NCBI RefSeq assembly: GCF_004323185.1
Contig: NZ_NAPS01000001.1
Span: 1,139,685-1,173,320 of the forward strand
Source: Westiellopsis prolifica IICB1
GTDB lineage: Bacteria > Cyanobacteriota > Cyanobacteriia > Cyanobacteriales > Nostocaceae
Direction: 5' to 3'
Length of the DNA stretch: 33,636 nucleotides
Part shown: positions 1 to 8,534 of the stretch, piece after piece
Numbering within the stretch: position 1 is the stretch's first letter
Layout of the letters: each line of letters begins with the position of its first letter
Position numbers and translations under genes: made by a program
The notes under the pieces: generated by a model
Told to the model about the DNA's origin: nothing
What the model saw: the letters and a program-made list of their open reading frames with translations, nothing else
The model's database searches: none

Positions 1-21
1 GAAAGGGGATTGGTTATTCTG

Positions 22-84
22 CTCCCTTGTCTCCCTTGTTTCCCTTGTCTCCCTTGTCTCCCTTGTCTCCCTTGTCTCCCTTAT
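22..84. repeat. 9-bp tandem repeat, about seven CTCCCTTGT units
   Basis: Seven contiguous 9-bp units, mostly CTCCCTTGT with a few single-base variants, lie just upstream of the first gene. The frame stays open across them and would encode a Leu/Pro/Cys repeat. The first gene has a better start downstream at 136, so I treat the array as noncoding. The reverse-complement unit (ACAAGGGAG) forms the tail of cobG near 10.98 kb, so this is a dispersed repeat type. Confidence 0.8.
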
Positions 85-135
85 CCCCCTTCCCTTGTCT
101 CTCTAGTTTCTAAAAGTTTCACAGGAGAAAATTTA

Positions 136-1671
136 GTGCGCCGTCAAAGTTCGCGATGCCAGAATCATGCTACGAGTAGCTGGTTTAGGCGGATAGCGGC
201 AACGTTTGTGGTGACAAGTGTATTGCAGAGTCCAATGTCTGCGATCGCTCAAGTTGAGAATAGCAAGCCGTTGACCAACTTTATAAATCAAGCTACTTAT
301 ACTTATACAGATTCTAGTAATAATCTTAAATATCAAGGAATTTCCCGTCAGATTCAGGCTGCTCCCACTCCATTAGTTGACCCATTGGGAAGAATTTTAG
401 GATGTGGTGGCAGTGTTTTACCTGATTACACGGGCTTTTCTGTTGCTGTCTATGAATCTGACCCTAGTGACCCCACAGGAACAGAATTAGGAAGATTGTT
501 ATCTCTAACTCGCACAGAGTTACCTGATAGTCCTAACAATAATATTCCTGGTGGATTAAGACCAAATATTGAGAATAGTAACCCTTATTTCCTAACTAAT
601 ACAGAACCGCTAGGTGCTTATAATTTCCTACTCGATCCGAATTTTGGTCAAACAGATCCTGGTAGAACTTACATTCTTGTAGTCAATCCACCACCGAATT
701 CGATTTACAAACAGCGTCGAATCAAGATTCAAATCCTCCAAAGCACTGGTACAGAGAACAATGATCTTGTCCGGTATGTTGCTACATCTTTAGATGGTCA
801 ACCGATTACACTTACAGGTCAAACCAATACTGAATCAACGGTTGTCTTAGTTGCGAATGCTGAACTTCAAGGACTAGATTTATTAGCTTTTGAATTTACT
901 ACGAATATGTGTCAGCCGCAACAGGTGCAGATTGTCAAAACAGGCGATCGCGCTACGGCTGAACCAGGAGATACAGTTATTTATCGCCTCTCAGTCAGAA
1001 ATTCTGCCGATGCTGCTTTAGATAGTGTAGTTGTCACTGATACTTTACCCTTGGGTTTCAAATTTTTACCTAAATCTGTTCGGGGTGAAATTGATGGTCA
1101 ATCTGTCACCATCACAGCTGAACGCAATGGTTCTAACGTTATATTCCGCACAAATACCGTAATTCCGTCGCAAAAAGTATTAAATATTGCCTATGCTGCC
1201 CAACTCACTCCAGATTCTGTACGGGGTTCGGGACGCAACTTAGCCAGTGTCACTGCTCAAAGAGCAGATAACCGTTTCATTACTAAAGACGGACCAGCTA
1301 GCCACAAGTTACAAATTAGACCAGGTATTGTATCAGACTGCGGCACAATTATCGGTCGAGTCTTTGTAGATAAAAACTTTGATGGCGAACAGCAGCCAGG
1401 TGAACCAGGAGTTCCCAACGCGGTGATTTTTCTGGAAGATGGCAACCGTATTACTACTGATCCTAACGGATTATTTTCTGTAGCGAATGTCTTACCAGGC
1501 AATCATACAGGAGTTCTCGACCTCAGCAGCCTCCCTGGTTACACCTTAGCACCCAATCTCAAATTTAAAGAACGTAACAGCCAGTCCCGCTTAGTACGTT
1601 TAGAACCCAGTGGTATGGCGCGTATGAACTTCGCAGTCACCCCCACATCTGGTGAGGAGGTCAAGAAATGA
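136..1671 (+). CDS. Secreted DUF11 / SdrD B-like repeat protein
   Basis: An exported surface-type protein of 512 residues when started at the GTG codon. That start has an AGGAG ribosome site nine bases upstream; starting earlier would translate the tandem repeat. The N-terminus has an Arg-rich stretch and a hydrophobic segment ending in a signal-peptidase-like SAIAQ site. The middle third is a DUF11-type domain with the family phrases 'EPGDTVIYRLSVRNS' and 'VVVTDTLPLGFKF'. After it comes an SdrD B/Cna-B-like domain ('GRVFVDKNFDGEQQPGEPGV'). No membrane anchor or sortase motif is visible. The stop overlaps the next start in an ATGA, so it is translationally coupled to the outer-membrane barrel gene, and the two products probably act together at the cell surface. 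The family assignment is good; the specific role is unknown. Confidence 0.8.
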   Translation: MRRQSSRCQNHATSSWFRRIAATFVVTSVLQSPMSAIAQVENSKPLTNFINQATYTYTDSSNNLKYQGISRQIQAAPTPLVDPLGRILGCGGSVLPDYTGFSVAVYESDPSDPTGTELGRLLSLTRTELPDSPNNNIPGGLRPNIENSNPYFLTNTEPLGAYNFLLDPNFGQTDPGRTYILVVNPPPNSIYKQRRIKIQILQSTGTENNDLVRYVATSLDGQPITLTGQTNTESTVVLVANAELQGLDLLAFEFTTNMCQPQQVQIVKTGDRATAEPGDTVIYRLSVRNSADAALDSVVVTDTLPLGFKFLPKSVRGEIDGQSVTITAERNGSNVIFRTNTVIPSQKVLNIAYAAQLTPDSVRGSGRNLASVTAQRADNRFITKDGPASHKLQIRPGIVSDCGTIIGRVFVDKNFDGEQQPGEPGVPNAVIFLEDGNRITTDPNGLFSVANVLPGNHTGVLDLSSLPGYTLAPNLKFKERNSQSRLVRLEPSGMARMNFAVTPTSGEEVKK

Positions 1672-4600
1672 ATCTAGGTAGAAGGAAGTTACTTCAGTCT
1701 CAACATTTGAACGCTAATACTTTGAGACTATTGGGGGTGATGGCAGGGGCTGTAAGTCTAGCATTATATCCCATCGTAGCCAAGGCAGAATACACCAACG
1801 TTATCCAAGATGCACCTCAGCAAGAGGACGCGGAGAATTGGAGACGCGCTGACAAAGGAGAGTTTGGCGAACTCCAACCAACTTTATCTGAGGATGTTAT
1901 TAATTTATCTTTAGAGGACAAGTTCTCCGTCCTACCAGATAACCTAACTACAACATCATCAGCGATACAGCCATTCCAACCAGCAGCTGATATCAAATTA
2001 CCAAAAGGTATACAACGAATAGCACAAAATACATATTCTTCCCCCACCTCTCTACAAATCCTTACCCCCACCCCTGATACTGTAGTCGATCTACCAGCAA
2101 CTACAGTCATACTACAATTTCCCGTGGATGCAAAAGTGGAATTACGTGTGAATGGGGATTTGGTAGATCCATCCTTGGTGGGACGGACAGAAAGTGATGC
2201 CAATACTAACTTGTTAACGCAGACATGGTATGGTGTTTCCTTAAAAGAAGGAGCTAATACTATCACTACTCAAGTGGTAGGTTCTAGTGAAGCGCCTGTG
2301 AGTGTGCAGGTAGTGGTAAGAGGCGCACCTACAGAATTAAAGTTGGAAACCGTCGAAACTCGGATTCCGGCGGATGGGCGTTCTACAGCGACAGTGAAAG
2401 GCGAATTCCGAGATCAAAATGGGAATCGCTCCAACCGCGATGGAGTTGTGACTCTGATACCGACTGTTGGTGAGTTTGTTGGTAAAGACTTTAAACCTGA
2501 TGAACCCGGATTTCAAGTAGAGGCAAAGAAAGGACAATTTAGCGCTACTCTCAAATCAAGTTTGAATGCTCAAACTGTCAGAATTCGAGCGATCGCCAAT
2601 GATTTAGAAGCCTATACACAACTACAATTTGAAACAGCTTTACGTCCGAGTTTGGTAACTGGGGTTGTAGATGTACGTTTGGGTGCGAGGGGTACAGATT
2701 ACTACAGCAGTTTTCGTGATTTTCTTCCCCCGAATAAAAACGATAGCACTCAATTAAATGTGCGTTCGTCAATCTTTGCGACTGGGGCGATTGGAGAATG
2801 GTTATTTACTGGTGCTTACAACAGTTTTCGGAATTTAAATGAAGATTGCAACTGTGATAACAGACTGTTTCGTAGTTTTCAATTCAACGACCAAAACTAT
2901 CCTGTCTATGGTGACAGTTCTAAAACAGAAGTCATCACTCCTTCTACTGATAGCATCTATGCACGGTTAGAGCGATCGCCCAAAATACCTGGTGCTGACC
3001 CCGATTATTTCATGTGGGGCGACTATACCACTCAGGAATTTGCCCGTTCATCTCAGCAATTTACTTCAGTCACGCGTCAATTACATGGCTTCAAAGCTAA
3101 CTATAGCCTGGGAAATTTACAATTCACTGGTTTATATGCCAATAACGTTGAAGCCTTTCAACGAGATACTATTGCTCCTGACGGTACGAGTGGTTACTAT
3201 TTCCTCTCACAGAGATTACTGGTTGGGGGTAGTGAAAACATCACTATTGAGTCGGAAGAACTGAACCGTCCTGGTACTGTCCTGGAACGTAAACAACTTA
3301 ATCGCGGTTCTGATTACGAAATTGACTACGATCGCGGTACTATCTTATTCCGAGAACCCATTCAACGTACTGAGCTAGATGAGAATGGACAGGTTCTAGT
3401 TCGGCGTATTGTCGTTACTTACCAATACAAAGGTAGTGGTTCCGATAGTAATATTTATGCTGGTCGCCTGCAATACAACTTTGACCGCACCCTCAACAAA
3501 GAAAGTTGGATCGGAACAACTTACTTCCAACAAGATCAGGGGATGCGTGACTTTGAACTCTATGGTGCAGATGCACAGATTGCTTTGGGTTCAAGAGGAA
3601 AACTGATCGCAGAATACGCACGTTCCACAAATAGTTCTGATCTCTCAGGAAAGGTGAGTGGTTCAGCGTACCGGATTGAAGCTGAAGGAGAAATTCTCCC
3701 AGGTTTTCGAGGGCGCACCTACTACCGTTCCACAGATGCAGGTTTTGCTAATGATGCTACAACTAGCTTTGTTCCTGGTCAAACTCGCTACGGGGCGCAA
3801 TTGACAGGAAAAATTTCGTCTACGACTAATTTACGGTTCCAATACGACCACGAAGATAATTTTGGGACTGCACCCCAACCGCTAGATACTTTTGAGGAGT
3901 TATTTGCACCGCGCACAGAAGCAGTTCCTGGGAGCAAAGTTGATAATTCTCTGACAACAATTTCTGCGGGGATTCAACAGCGTTTTGGTAAAGCTACCTT
4001 AGATGTGGACTGGATACATCGCGATAGAGAAGATCGTTTGTGTGTAGAGACGTTGCAATGCAACGTCTCTACAAATTCCGACCAATTGCGATCGCAACTC
4101 CAAATCCCAATTACCAAAACTCTCACTTTCCAAGCACTTAATGAACTGACTTTATCTTCCGAAACTGATGCTGTTTATCCAGACAGGACAGGTTTTGGCT
4201 TAAATTGGGCTGTTTTACCTGGTGTGAACGTCAACTTAGCGCAACAGTTTTTCACTCGCGGCCAATATGACAATAACTCCATCACCAGCTTGAGTGTCAA
4301 CGGTCAACATAAACTTGGTAGAGATACCACTCTCACCGGTCGTTATACCATTTTCGGTGGAGCCAACGAACTGACTACTCAAGGAGCCATTGGATTAAAT
4401 AACCGTTGGACTATCGCCCCTGGTTTAAAACTCAATCTTGCTTACGAACATATATTTGGTAACTTCTTCGGACGTACTGCAACAGGACAACAATTTCCCC
4501 AACCTTCTGCTGTCGGTCAAAGTGGCTACTCATTGGGGGTTGGTAGTGGTGATAGCTATAGCATCGGTTTGGAATACACCAACAACCCAAAGTTCCAAGC

Positions 4601-5372
4601 CAGCGCCCGTTTCGAGCATCGCAGTTCTTCGAGTGGTTCCAATACCGTAATTTCCGCAGGTGCAACAGGTAAAATATCACCTTCACTCACTGCCTTAGCG
4701 CGTTATCAACAGGCAAATTCTTCCAATCAAAAACTAACAGGATTAGGGGATACAGCCAGTCTGAAATTAGGTTTAGCCTATCGTGACCCTAAAAACGATA
4801 AGTTTAACGCCTTGCTGCGGTATGAATATCGCAAAAATCCCGCCGTGATTCCTGACACTGTTCTGTTGGGGAGTGGTACAGGTTCCGAAGACCATACCTT
4901 TGCTGTGGAAGCTATCTACGCCCCGAATTGGCAATGGGAATTTTATGGTAAGTATGCTCTACGTAATAGTACTTCATATTTAGCAGAAGATTTAGTTGGA
5001 ACTAGCATAGTTAACTTAGGACAATTACGGGCAACCTATCGCTTGGGATATAGCATGGATTTAGTCGGTGAAGCACGATTAATTAGTCAAGGTAATTATA
5101 CAGAAACAGGTTTTGTTGTTGAAGCAGGTTATTATCTCACACCTAATTTACGGCTGTCTGCTGGTTACTCTTTTGGTAAAGTTGATGACCGTGATTTTTC
5201 CGGTACTCGTTCCGCAGGTGGGCCGTATTTGGGTTTGACGGTGAAGTTGAACGAATTATTTGATGGTTTTGGATTGCAAAAAGTCCCGCCACGCCAGCAG
5301 CAAGAATCTACTAAGACCTTGGTGGAGAAATTGAAGAAGGCGACAACGGGGGTACGGAAAACCGAGATATGA
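1668..5372 (+). CDS. Large outer-membrane beta-barrel protein with Ig-like N-terminal region
   Basis: A 1234-residue protein that starts inside the ATGA overlap with the preceding gene. A signal peptide ends near residue 41 (VAKA-E). Residues about 110-330 look like Ig/invasin-type beta domains ('RIPADGRSTATVKGEFRDQN'). From about 330 to the end the protein has alternating polar/hydrophobic strands, many Tyr/Asn/Gly and long loops, typical of an outer-membrane barrel. A segment around residue 549, DYEIDYDRGTILF, resembles a short motif I associate with several very large barrel proteins. The last ~30 residues are a charged Lys/Glu tail rather than an aromatic-ended strand. The coding sequence contains an in-frame 29-bp palindrome at about residues 793-801. 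It could be a translocon, a receptor or an adhesin scaffold; I cannot tell which. Confidence 0.75.
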   Translation: MNLGRRKLLQSQHLNANTLRLLGVMAGAVSLALYPIVAKAEYTNVIQDAPQQEDAENWRRADKGEFGELQPTLSEDVINLSLEDKFSVLPDNLTTTSSAIQPFQPAADIKLPKGIQRIAQNTYSSPTSLQILTPTPDTVVDLPATTVILQFPVDAKVELRVNGDLVDPSLVGRTESDANTNLLTQTWYGVSLKEGANTITTQVVGSSEAPVSVQVVVRGAPTELKLETVETRIPADGRSTATVKGEFRDQNGNRSNRDGVVTLIPTVGEFVGKDFKPDEPGFQVEAKKGQFSATLKSSLNAQTVRIRAIANDLEAYTQLQFETALRPSLVTGVVDVRLGARGTDYYSSFRDFLPPNKNDSTQLNVRSSIFATGAIGEWLFTGAYNSFRNLNEDCNCDNRLFRSFQFNDQNYPVYGDSSKTEVITPSTDSIYARLERSPKIPGADPDYFMWGDYTTQEFARSSQQFTSVTRQLHGFKANYSLGNLQFTGLYANNVEAFQRDTIAPDGTSGYYFLSQRLLVGGSENITIESEELNRPGTVLERKQLNRGSDYEIDYDRGTILFREPIQRTELDENGQVLVRRIVVTYQYKGSGSDSNIYAGRLQYNFDRTLNKESWIGTTYFQQDQGMRDFELYGADAQIALGSRGKLIAEYARSTNSSDLSGKVSGSAYRIEAEGEILPGFRGRTYYRSTDAGFANDATTSFVPGQTRYGAQLTGKISSTTNLRFQYDHEDNFGTAPQPLDTFEELFAPRTEAVPGSKVDNSLTTISAGIQQRFGKATLDVDWIHRDREDRLCVETLQCNVSTNSDQLRSQLQIPITKTLTFQALNELTLSSETDAVYPDRTGFGLNWAVLPGVNVNLAQQFFTRGQYDNNSITSLSVNGQHKLGRDTTLTGRYTIFGGANELTTQGAIGLNNRWTIAPGLKLNLAYEHIFGNFFGRTATGQQFPQPSAVGQSGYSLGVGSGDSYSIGLEYTNNPKFQASARFEHRSSSSGSNTVISAGATGKISPSLTALARYQQANSSNQKLTGLGDTASLKLGLAYRDPKNDKFNALLRYEYRKNPAVIPDTVLLGSGTGSEDHTFAVEAIYAPNWQWEFYGKYALRNSTSYLAEDLVGTSIVNLGQLRATYRLGYSMDLVGEARLISQGNYTETGFVVEAGYYLTPNLRLSAGYSFGKVDDRDFSGTRSAGGPYLGLTVKLNELFDGFGLQKVPPRQQQESTKTLVEKLKKATTGVRKTEI
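4044..4072. repeat. REP family A palindrome inside the barrel gene
   Basis: A perfect palindrome: GTAGAGACGTTGCA, one central A, then the exact reverse complement ending CGTCTCTAC. It shares the GTAGAGACG...CGTCTCTAC ends with the copies around RAYT A 1.3-2 kb downstream. It is read in frame as V-E-T-L-Q-C-N-V-S-T in the barrel protein, which places two cysteines and a foreign peptide in a probable loop. Confidence 0.9.
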
Positions 5373-5387
5373 AATTTCCCATCAAAT

Positions 5388-5415
5388 GTAGAGACGCGAT
5401 ATATCGCGTCTCTAC
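5388..5415. repeat. REP family A palindrome upstream of RAYT A
   Basis: A perfect 28-bp palindrome: GTAGAGACGCGATA followed by its exact reverse complement. It lies between the stop of the barrel gene and the ATG I prefer for the transposase, 31 bases before that ATG. The GTAG/CTAC ends match the GTAG tetranucleotide that precedes the hairpin in enterobacterial REPs recognised by TnpA-REP enzymes. Confidence 0.9.
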
Positions 5416-5446
5416 ACGCCAGGGTAACGGATTTGGAATTGAAACC

Positions 5447-6010
5447 ATGACGCAACCAAAATTTCAGGGTAAATACAGAATCGAATCAACCCGTTTGCCA
5501 GATCGCAATTATGCCGCCAACGGTTCGTATTTCATTACTATTTGTACCAAAAATCGCATCCATTTCTTTGGCAATGTGATTGCAGGTGAGGTGCAATTTT
5601 CTCCAATTGGCGAAATTGGGCAACGTTTTTGGACAGATATTCCCAATCATTTTGATTTCGCCTACATTGATGCCTACGTTATTATGCCCAATCACGTACA
5701 CGGCATTGTTGTTATCGACCGTCCCCCAGATGTAGAGACGCGATATATAGCGTCTCTACAACCGACAGATGAATCTAATAAATTTGGTTCGTTAAAATCC
5801 GGTTCATTGCAATCTATTATTCATTCCTACAAATCTGCTGTCACCCGTTGGTGTCACAAAAACGGTTATGACCATTTCGCTTGGCAATCACGATTCTACG
5901 ACCACATCATTCGGGCGGATGCTTCTTTAGAGCGCATTCGAGAATACATCATCAACAACCCCACCAAATGGGAAGAAGACAAAAATAACCCCGCAAATTT
6001 ATGGATGTAA
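5447..6010 (+). CDS. REP-associated tyrosine transposase (RAYT A), Y1/IS200-like HUH enzyme
   Basis: A single-strand-specific HUH transposase of 187 residues when started at the ATG opening MTQPKFQ. An earlier ATG at 5369 would read straight through the upstream palindrome and is rejected. The metal-binding HUH motif is H83-V-H85 in 'IMPNHVHGIVVI'. The likely catalytic tyrosine is Y128 in 'SIIHSYKSAVTRW'. The C-terminal part 'REYIINNPTKWEED' is typical of RAYTs. Between the two active-site motifs, residues 95-104 are encoded by a copy of the element's own palindrome. Further copies flank the gene on both sides. Known RAYTs bind and cleave REP hairpins next to GTAG; I infer that this one acts on the GTAGAGACG family. 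The frame is intact, so it may be active. Confidence 0.88.
   Translation: MTQPKFQGKYRIESTRLPDRNYAANGSYFITICTKNRIHFFGNVIAGEVQFSPIGEIGQRFWTDIPNHFDFAYIDAYVIMPNHVHGIVVIDRPPDVETRYIASLQPTDESNKFGSLKSGSLQSIIHSYKSAVTRWCHKNGYDHFAWQSRFYDHIIRADASLERIREYIINNPTKWEEDKNNPANLWM
5732..5759. repeat. REP family A palindrome inside the RAYT A reading frame
   Basis: A 28-bp copy with the same ends as the upstream repeat and one departure from perfect symmetry in the right arm (TATAG instead of TATCG). It is translated as V-E-T-R-Y-I-A-S-L and sits in the linker between the HUH and tyrosine motifs, where RAYT families tolerate length variation. Confidence 0.9.
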
Positions 6011-6025
6011 TACCCAAACCCCAAT

Positions 6026-6054
6026 GTAGAGACGTAGCAGTGTTATGTCTCTAC
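6026..6054. repeat. REP family A palindrome downstream of RAYT A
   Basis: A 29-bp copy that begins GTAGAGACGTAGCA and ends TGTTATGTCTCTAC, 15 bases after the transposase stop. The two inner departures from perfect pairing are G-T opposites, so a single-stranded hairpin would still form. With the upstream copy, the transposase gene is bracketed by its repeat. Confidence 0.85.
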
Positions 6055-6115
6055 ATTCATTACGTAAATAAATTTTATATCTGAGTGTCAACTAATACAT
6101 TAATTAAATCGAGCA

Positions 6116-8311
6116 ATGAAATCTTTATTAAAGTATCTAAGAGTGATCGATAAGCTTACTTGGAAAACTCTTCCAAGTATAATTCCCCTATCTACTTCCT
6201 TACTAACCATTAGCGCTAGCGTTGGAATTGGTATTACTTTTAATCCTCAACGCAGTTGGGCTAGTGCTTGTGCAGGTGTGTATTTTAGCAGGTCTGGTGT
6301 GCCTACAAGCAGTCAAAGTGTAATTGGTTACTACAACTCAATCACAAAAAGTTATGTAAACATCGCCACTTATGATAGTGGTGGTAACATTAATGCGATC
6401 GCCACCCAACCATCAACTGGTAATCTATTTTTCGTGAATCGGGTTACAGGCAAAACAGTTGTTTACAATCCAAATACAGGCAGTCAAATCACTCTAACAG
6501 GAACTCTTCCTGGTACCACAACAACTATTATTGGTGCTACGTTTAATGCCAGTGGCAAATTATATGTTTATTACTCAAACAAAACATTAATTGAAGTCAA
6601 TCCCGCTACAGGTAGCCAGGTAGGCTCCACGATAAATATTAGTGGTATTCCCGGAAATAATGATAGTACCAGCAGAATTACTAACGGAGATATTGCGATC
6701 GGCACTGACGGTGTTCTTTATGCGGTTGGTGACACTAGCAGCAATTCCGGTAGCTACACTTCCCAGCTTTATTCGATTACTATTTCTGGTACTACAGCTA
6801 CAGCAACACCAGTTAATGGAAATAATCTTATTACAGGAGTTAGTGGTGCTGCTGTCAATGGTCTGGCGATTGACCCATCTACAAGTAAATTCTATATTAG
6901 TACTAGTGGTGGGACTTATGAGTTGAACACGAGTACAAAAGTTGCAACTCTACTTACTAGTGCTGTTGGAACAAACGACTTGGCTGCTTGTGGTTCTCCA
7001 GCACCGGATTTGCCTACAATTACTAAGACATTTAGCCCAAGTACTGTAACAGGTGTACCTGCAACTAGTACTCTGACGTTGACTCTGGGTAATACAAACT
7101 CAGTTCCTATTTATCTCATACAAACATTAATCGACAATTTTCAATCTGGGTTGACAGTTAGCAATCCTAATGGGTTAAGTGGTACCTGTACAACTATTTC
7201 TGGAAATACAGTTACTGCAACAGCAGGAAGTAGTTCTATCAGCCTAAATAATGGATTCAAAATACCAGCTGGTGGTTGTACCGTTTCTGTGAATGTTACA
7301 GCTAGTAGTGCAGGTACTTATACAAATATTATTGCAGCCGGAGCTTTGAAGACTTTCGTTGGTGACAATGCTAGTGCTGCTAGTTCAACACTTGTAGTGG
7401 CTACCACTATCTCCGGTACTCTCTACGAAGATACTGACGGTGGCAATGATTTGGATGCAACTGAACCGAAATTACCTGCAAATATTACTGTCAAATTACT
7501 AGATAGCAATAACAACCTCATCACAAGTACCACCACCAATACCAATGGTACTTACATATTCACTGGTGTTACTAGCGGTAATTACAAAATTCAGGTAGAT
7601 ACTACAGATACAGATATTCCTCCTGGTTACACTTTGGGTACACCCAATAACTTAGCTGTGACTGTCTCTGGTAGTTCTTTGACCAATCAAAACTTTGGGT
7701 TTGATAAACCTGTTTCTAGCAACCCTAACATATTGTTAGTCAAACGCATTACCGCCATTAACGAGTCATCTTTTACCGATTTCATCGACGGTGTAAATAA
7801 CAACAATTCTCCTAACTATGTACCAACCCCTCGTGATACTGATGATAACAACTCTAATTGGCAGAGTAATTACTTACAAGGTCTCATCAACGGTGGTACT
7901 GTTCGTCCTAATGATGAGGTAGAATATACCGTTTACTTCCTCTCCGCAGGTGATGCAACTGCACCCAAAGTTTTGATGTGCGATCGCATCCCCAATAATG
8001 TTACTTTCATCCCCACCACCTTTAATAGTTTCCCCACCAAAAACAGCACTGGCTTAGAGAAGGCTGATCGGGGGATTCTCTGGCAGTATAGCGGTAATAC
8101 TGAATCTCTTAGCAATATTAAAGATGGAGATATCGCCCAGTACTTTTCTCCTGGCGAAGATCCAACAGATGTTTATCCTACAGTTGACTGTGGTGGTGCT
8201 AACACCAATGGTGCAATAGTTGTGAATTTAGGGGATTTACCTAATGCGATCGCTCCGGGTACACCTACTGATTCTTATGGTTTCATTCGCTTCCGGGGAC
8301 GGGTGAAATAA
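6116..8311 (+). CDS. Secreted DUF11-like / SdrD B-like surface protein
   Basis: A 731-residue exported protein. The first ~50 residues form a long signal peptide with a hydrophobic core ('TSLLTISASVGIGITFNP') and an SWASA cleavage site. Residues about 55-295 form a repetitive beta region with phrases such as 'IATQPSTGNLFFVN' and 'GLAIDPSTSKFYIS', as in beta-propeller-like domains. Residues about 300-435 are a DUF11-like domain ('PTITKTFSPSTVTG'). An SdrD B-like domain follows ('ISGTLYEDTDGGNDLDATEP'). The C-terminal ~190 residues ('GTVRPNDEVEYTVYFLSAG') recur, from memory, at the ends of other cyanobacterial secreted proteins. It is rich in Thr/Ser/Asn and has no anchor. Its closeness to the barrel and DUF11 pair suggests a common surface role, though the transposase separates them. 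Confidence 0.75.
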   Translation: MKSLLKYLRVIDKLTWKTLPSIIPLSTSLLTISASVGIGITFNPQRSWASACAGVYFSRSGVPTSSQSVIGYYNSITKSYVNIATYDSGGNINAIATQPSTGNLFFVNRVTGKTVVYNPNTGSQITLTGTLPGTTTTIIGATFNASGKLYVYYSNKTLIEVNPATGSQVGSTINISGIPGNNDSTSRITNGDIAIGTDGVLYAVGDTSSNSGSYTSQLYSITISGTTATATPVNGNNLITGVSGAAVNGLAIDPSTSKFYISTSGGTYELNTSTKVATLLTSAVGTNDLAACGSPAPDLPTITKTFSPSTVTGVPATSTLTLTLGNTNSVPIYLIQTLIDNFQSGLTVSNPNGLSGTCTTISGNTVTATAGSSSISLNNGFKIPAGGCTVSVNVTASSAGTYTNIIAAGALKTFVGDNASAASSTLVVATTISGTLYEDTDGGNDLDATEPKLPANITVKLLDSNNNLITSTTTNTNGTYIFTGVTSGNYKIQVDTTDTDIPPGYTLGTPNNLAVTVSGSSLTNQNFGFDKPVSSNPNILLVKRITAINESSFTDFIDGVNNNNSPNYVPTPRDTDDNNSNWQSNYLQGLINGGTVRPNDEVEYTVYFLSAGDATAPKVLMCDRIPNNVTFIPTTFNSFPTKNSTGLEKADRGILWQYSGNTESLSNIKDGDIAQYFSPGEDPTDVYPTVDCGGANTNGAIVVNLGDLPNAIAPGTPTDSYGFIRFRGRVK

Positions 8312-8316
8312 AGTTA

Positions 8317-8340
8317 AAGGGTGCATAGCTATGCGCCCTT
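8317..8340 (+). terminator. Hairpin just after the DUF11-like gene, possible terminator
   Basis: AAGGGTGCATAG is followed at once by CTATGCGCCCTT, a 12-bp near-perfect inverted repeat with one G-T pair, starting six bases after the stop codon. There is no T-run behind it, so it may be a dispersed palindrome or a factor-assisted end rather than a classical intrinsic terminator. Confidence 0.4.
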
Positions 8341-8382
8341 ACAAATATGTGTTAGATTATTTTTTACATACAAAAATAGAAA

Positions 8383-8435
8383 CAAGGAGAGAGCATAGAC
8401 TAAGTGTAAAGACTTTGTTATATACACTCTCCTTG
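8383..8435. repeat. Inverted repeat CAAGGAGAG / CTCTCCTTG
   Basis: Nine-base arms are separated by 35 bases, with an inner GTGTA/TACAC pairing that makes a larger stem-loop. It lies in a 220-bp AT-rich gap between the DUF11-like gene and the convergent gene on the minus strand. I see no convincing gene in this gap. Confidence 0.4.
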
Positions 8436-8534
8436 GTTTTCAGGCTAACGCTCTTACTGTATATCTCTCTTTATTTGTATACGCATACATACAAAAAAAA
8501 CACAGTAATTTTACTGAGTTTTATGCTAAATAGA

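Noticed and set aside
10-135. Extension of the first gene upstream to a TTG at position 10
   Set aside because: It would translate a 9-bp tandem repeat into Leu/Pro/Cys. The GTG at 136 has AGGAG nine bases before it and is followed by a plausible signal peptide.
5369-5446. Longer RAYT A start overlapping the barrel stop
   Set aside because: Those 26 residues come from the REP palindrome and do not look like a RAYT N-terminus; MTQPKFQGKYRIES does.
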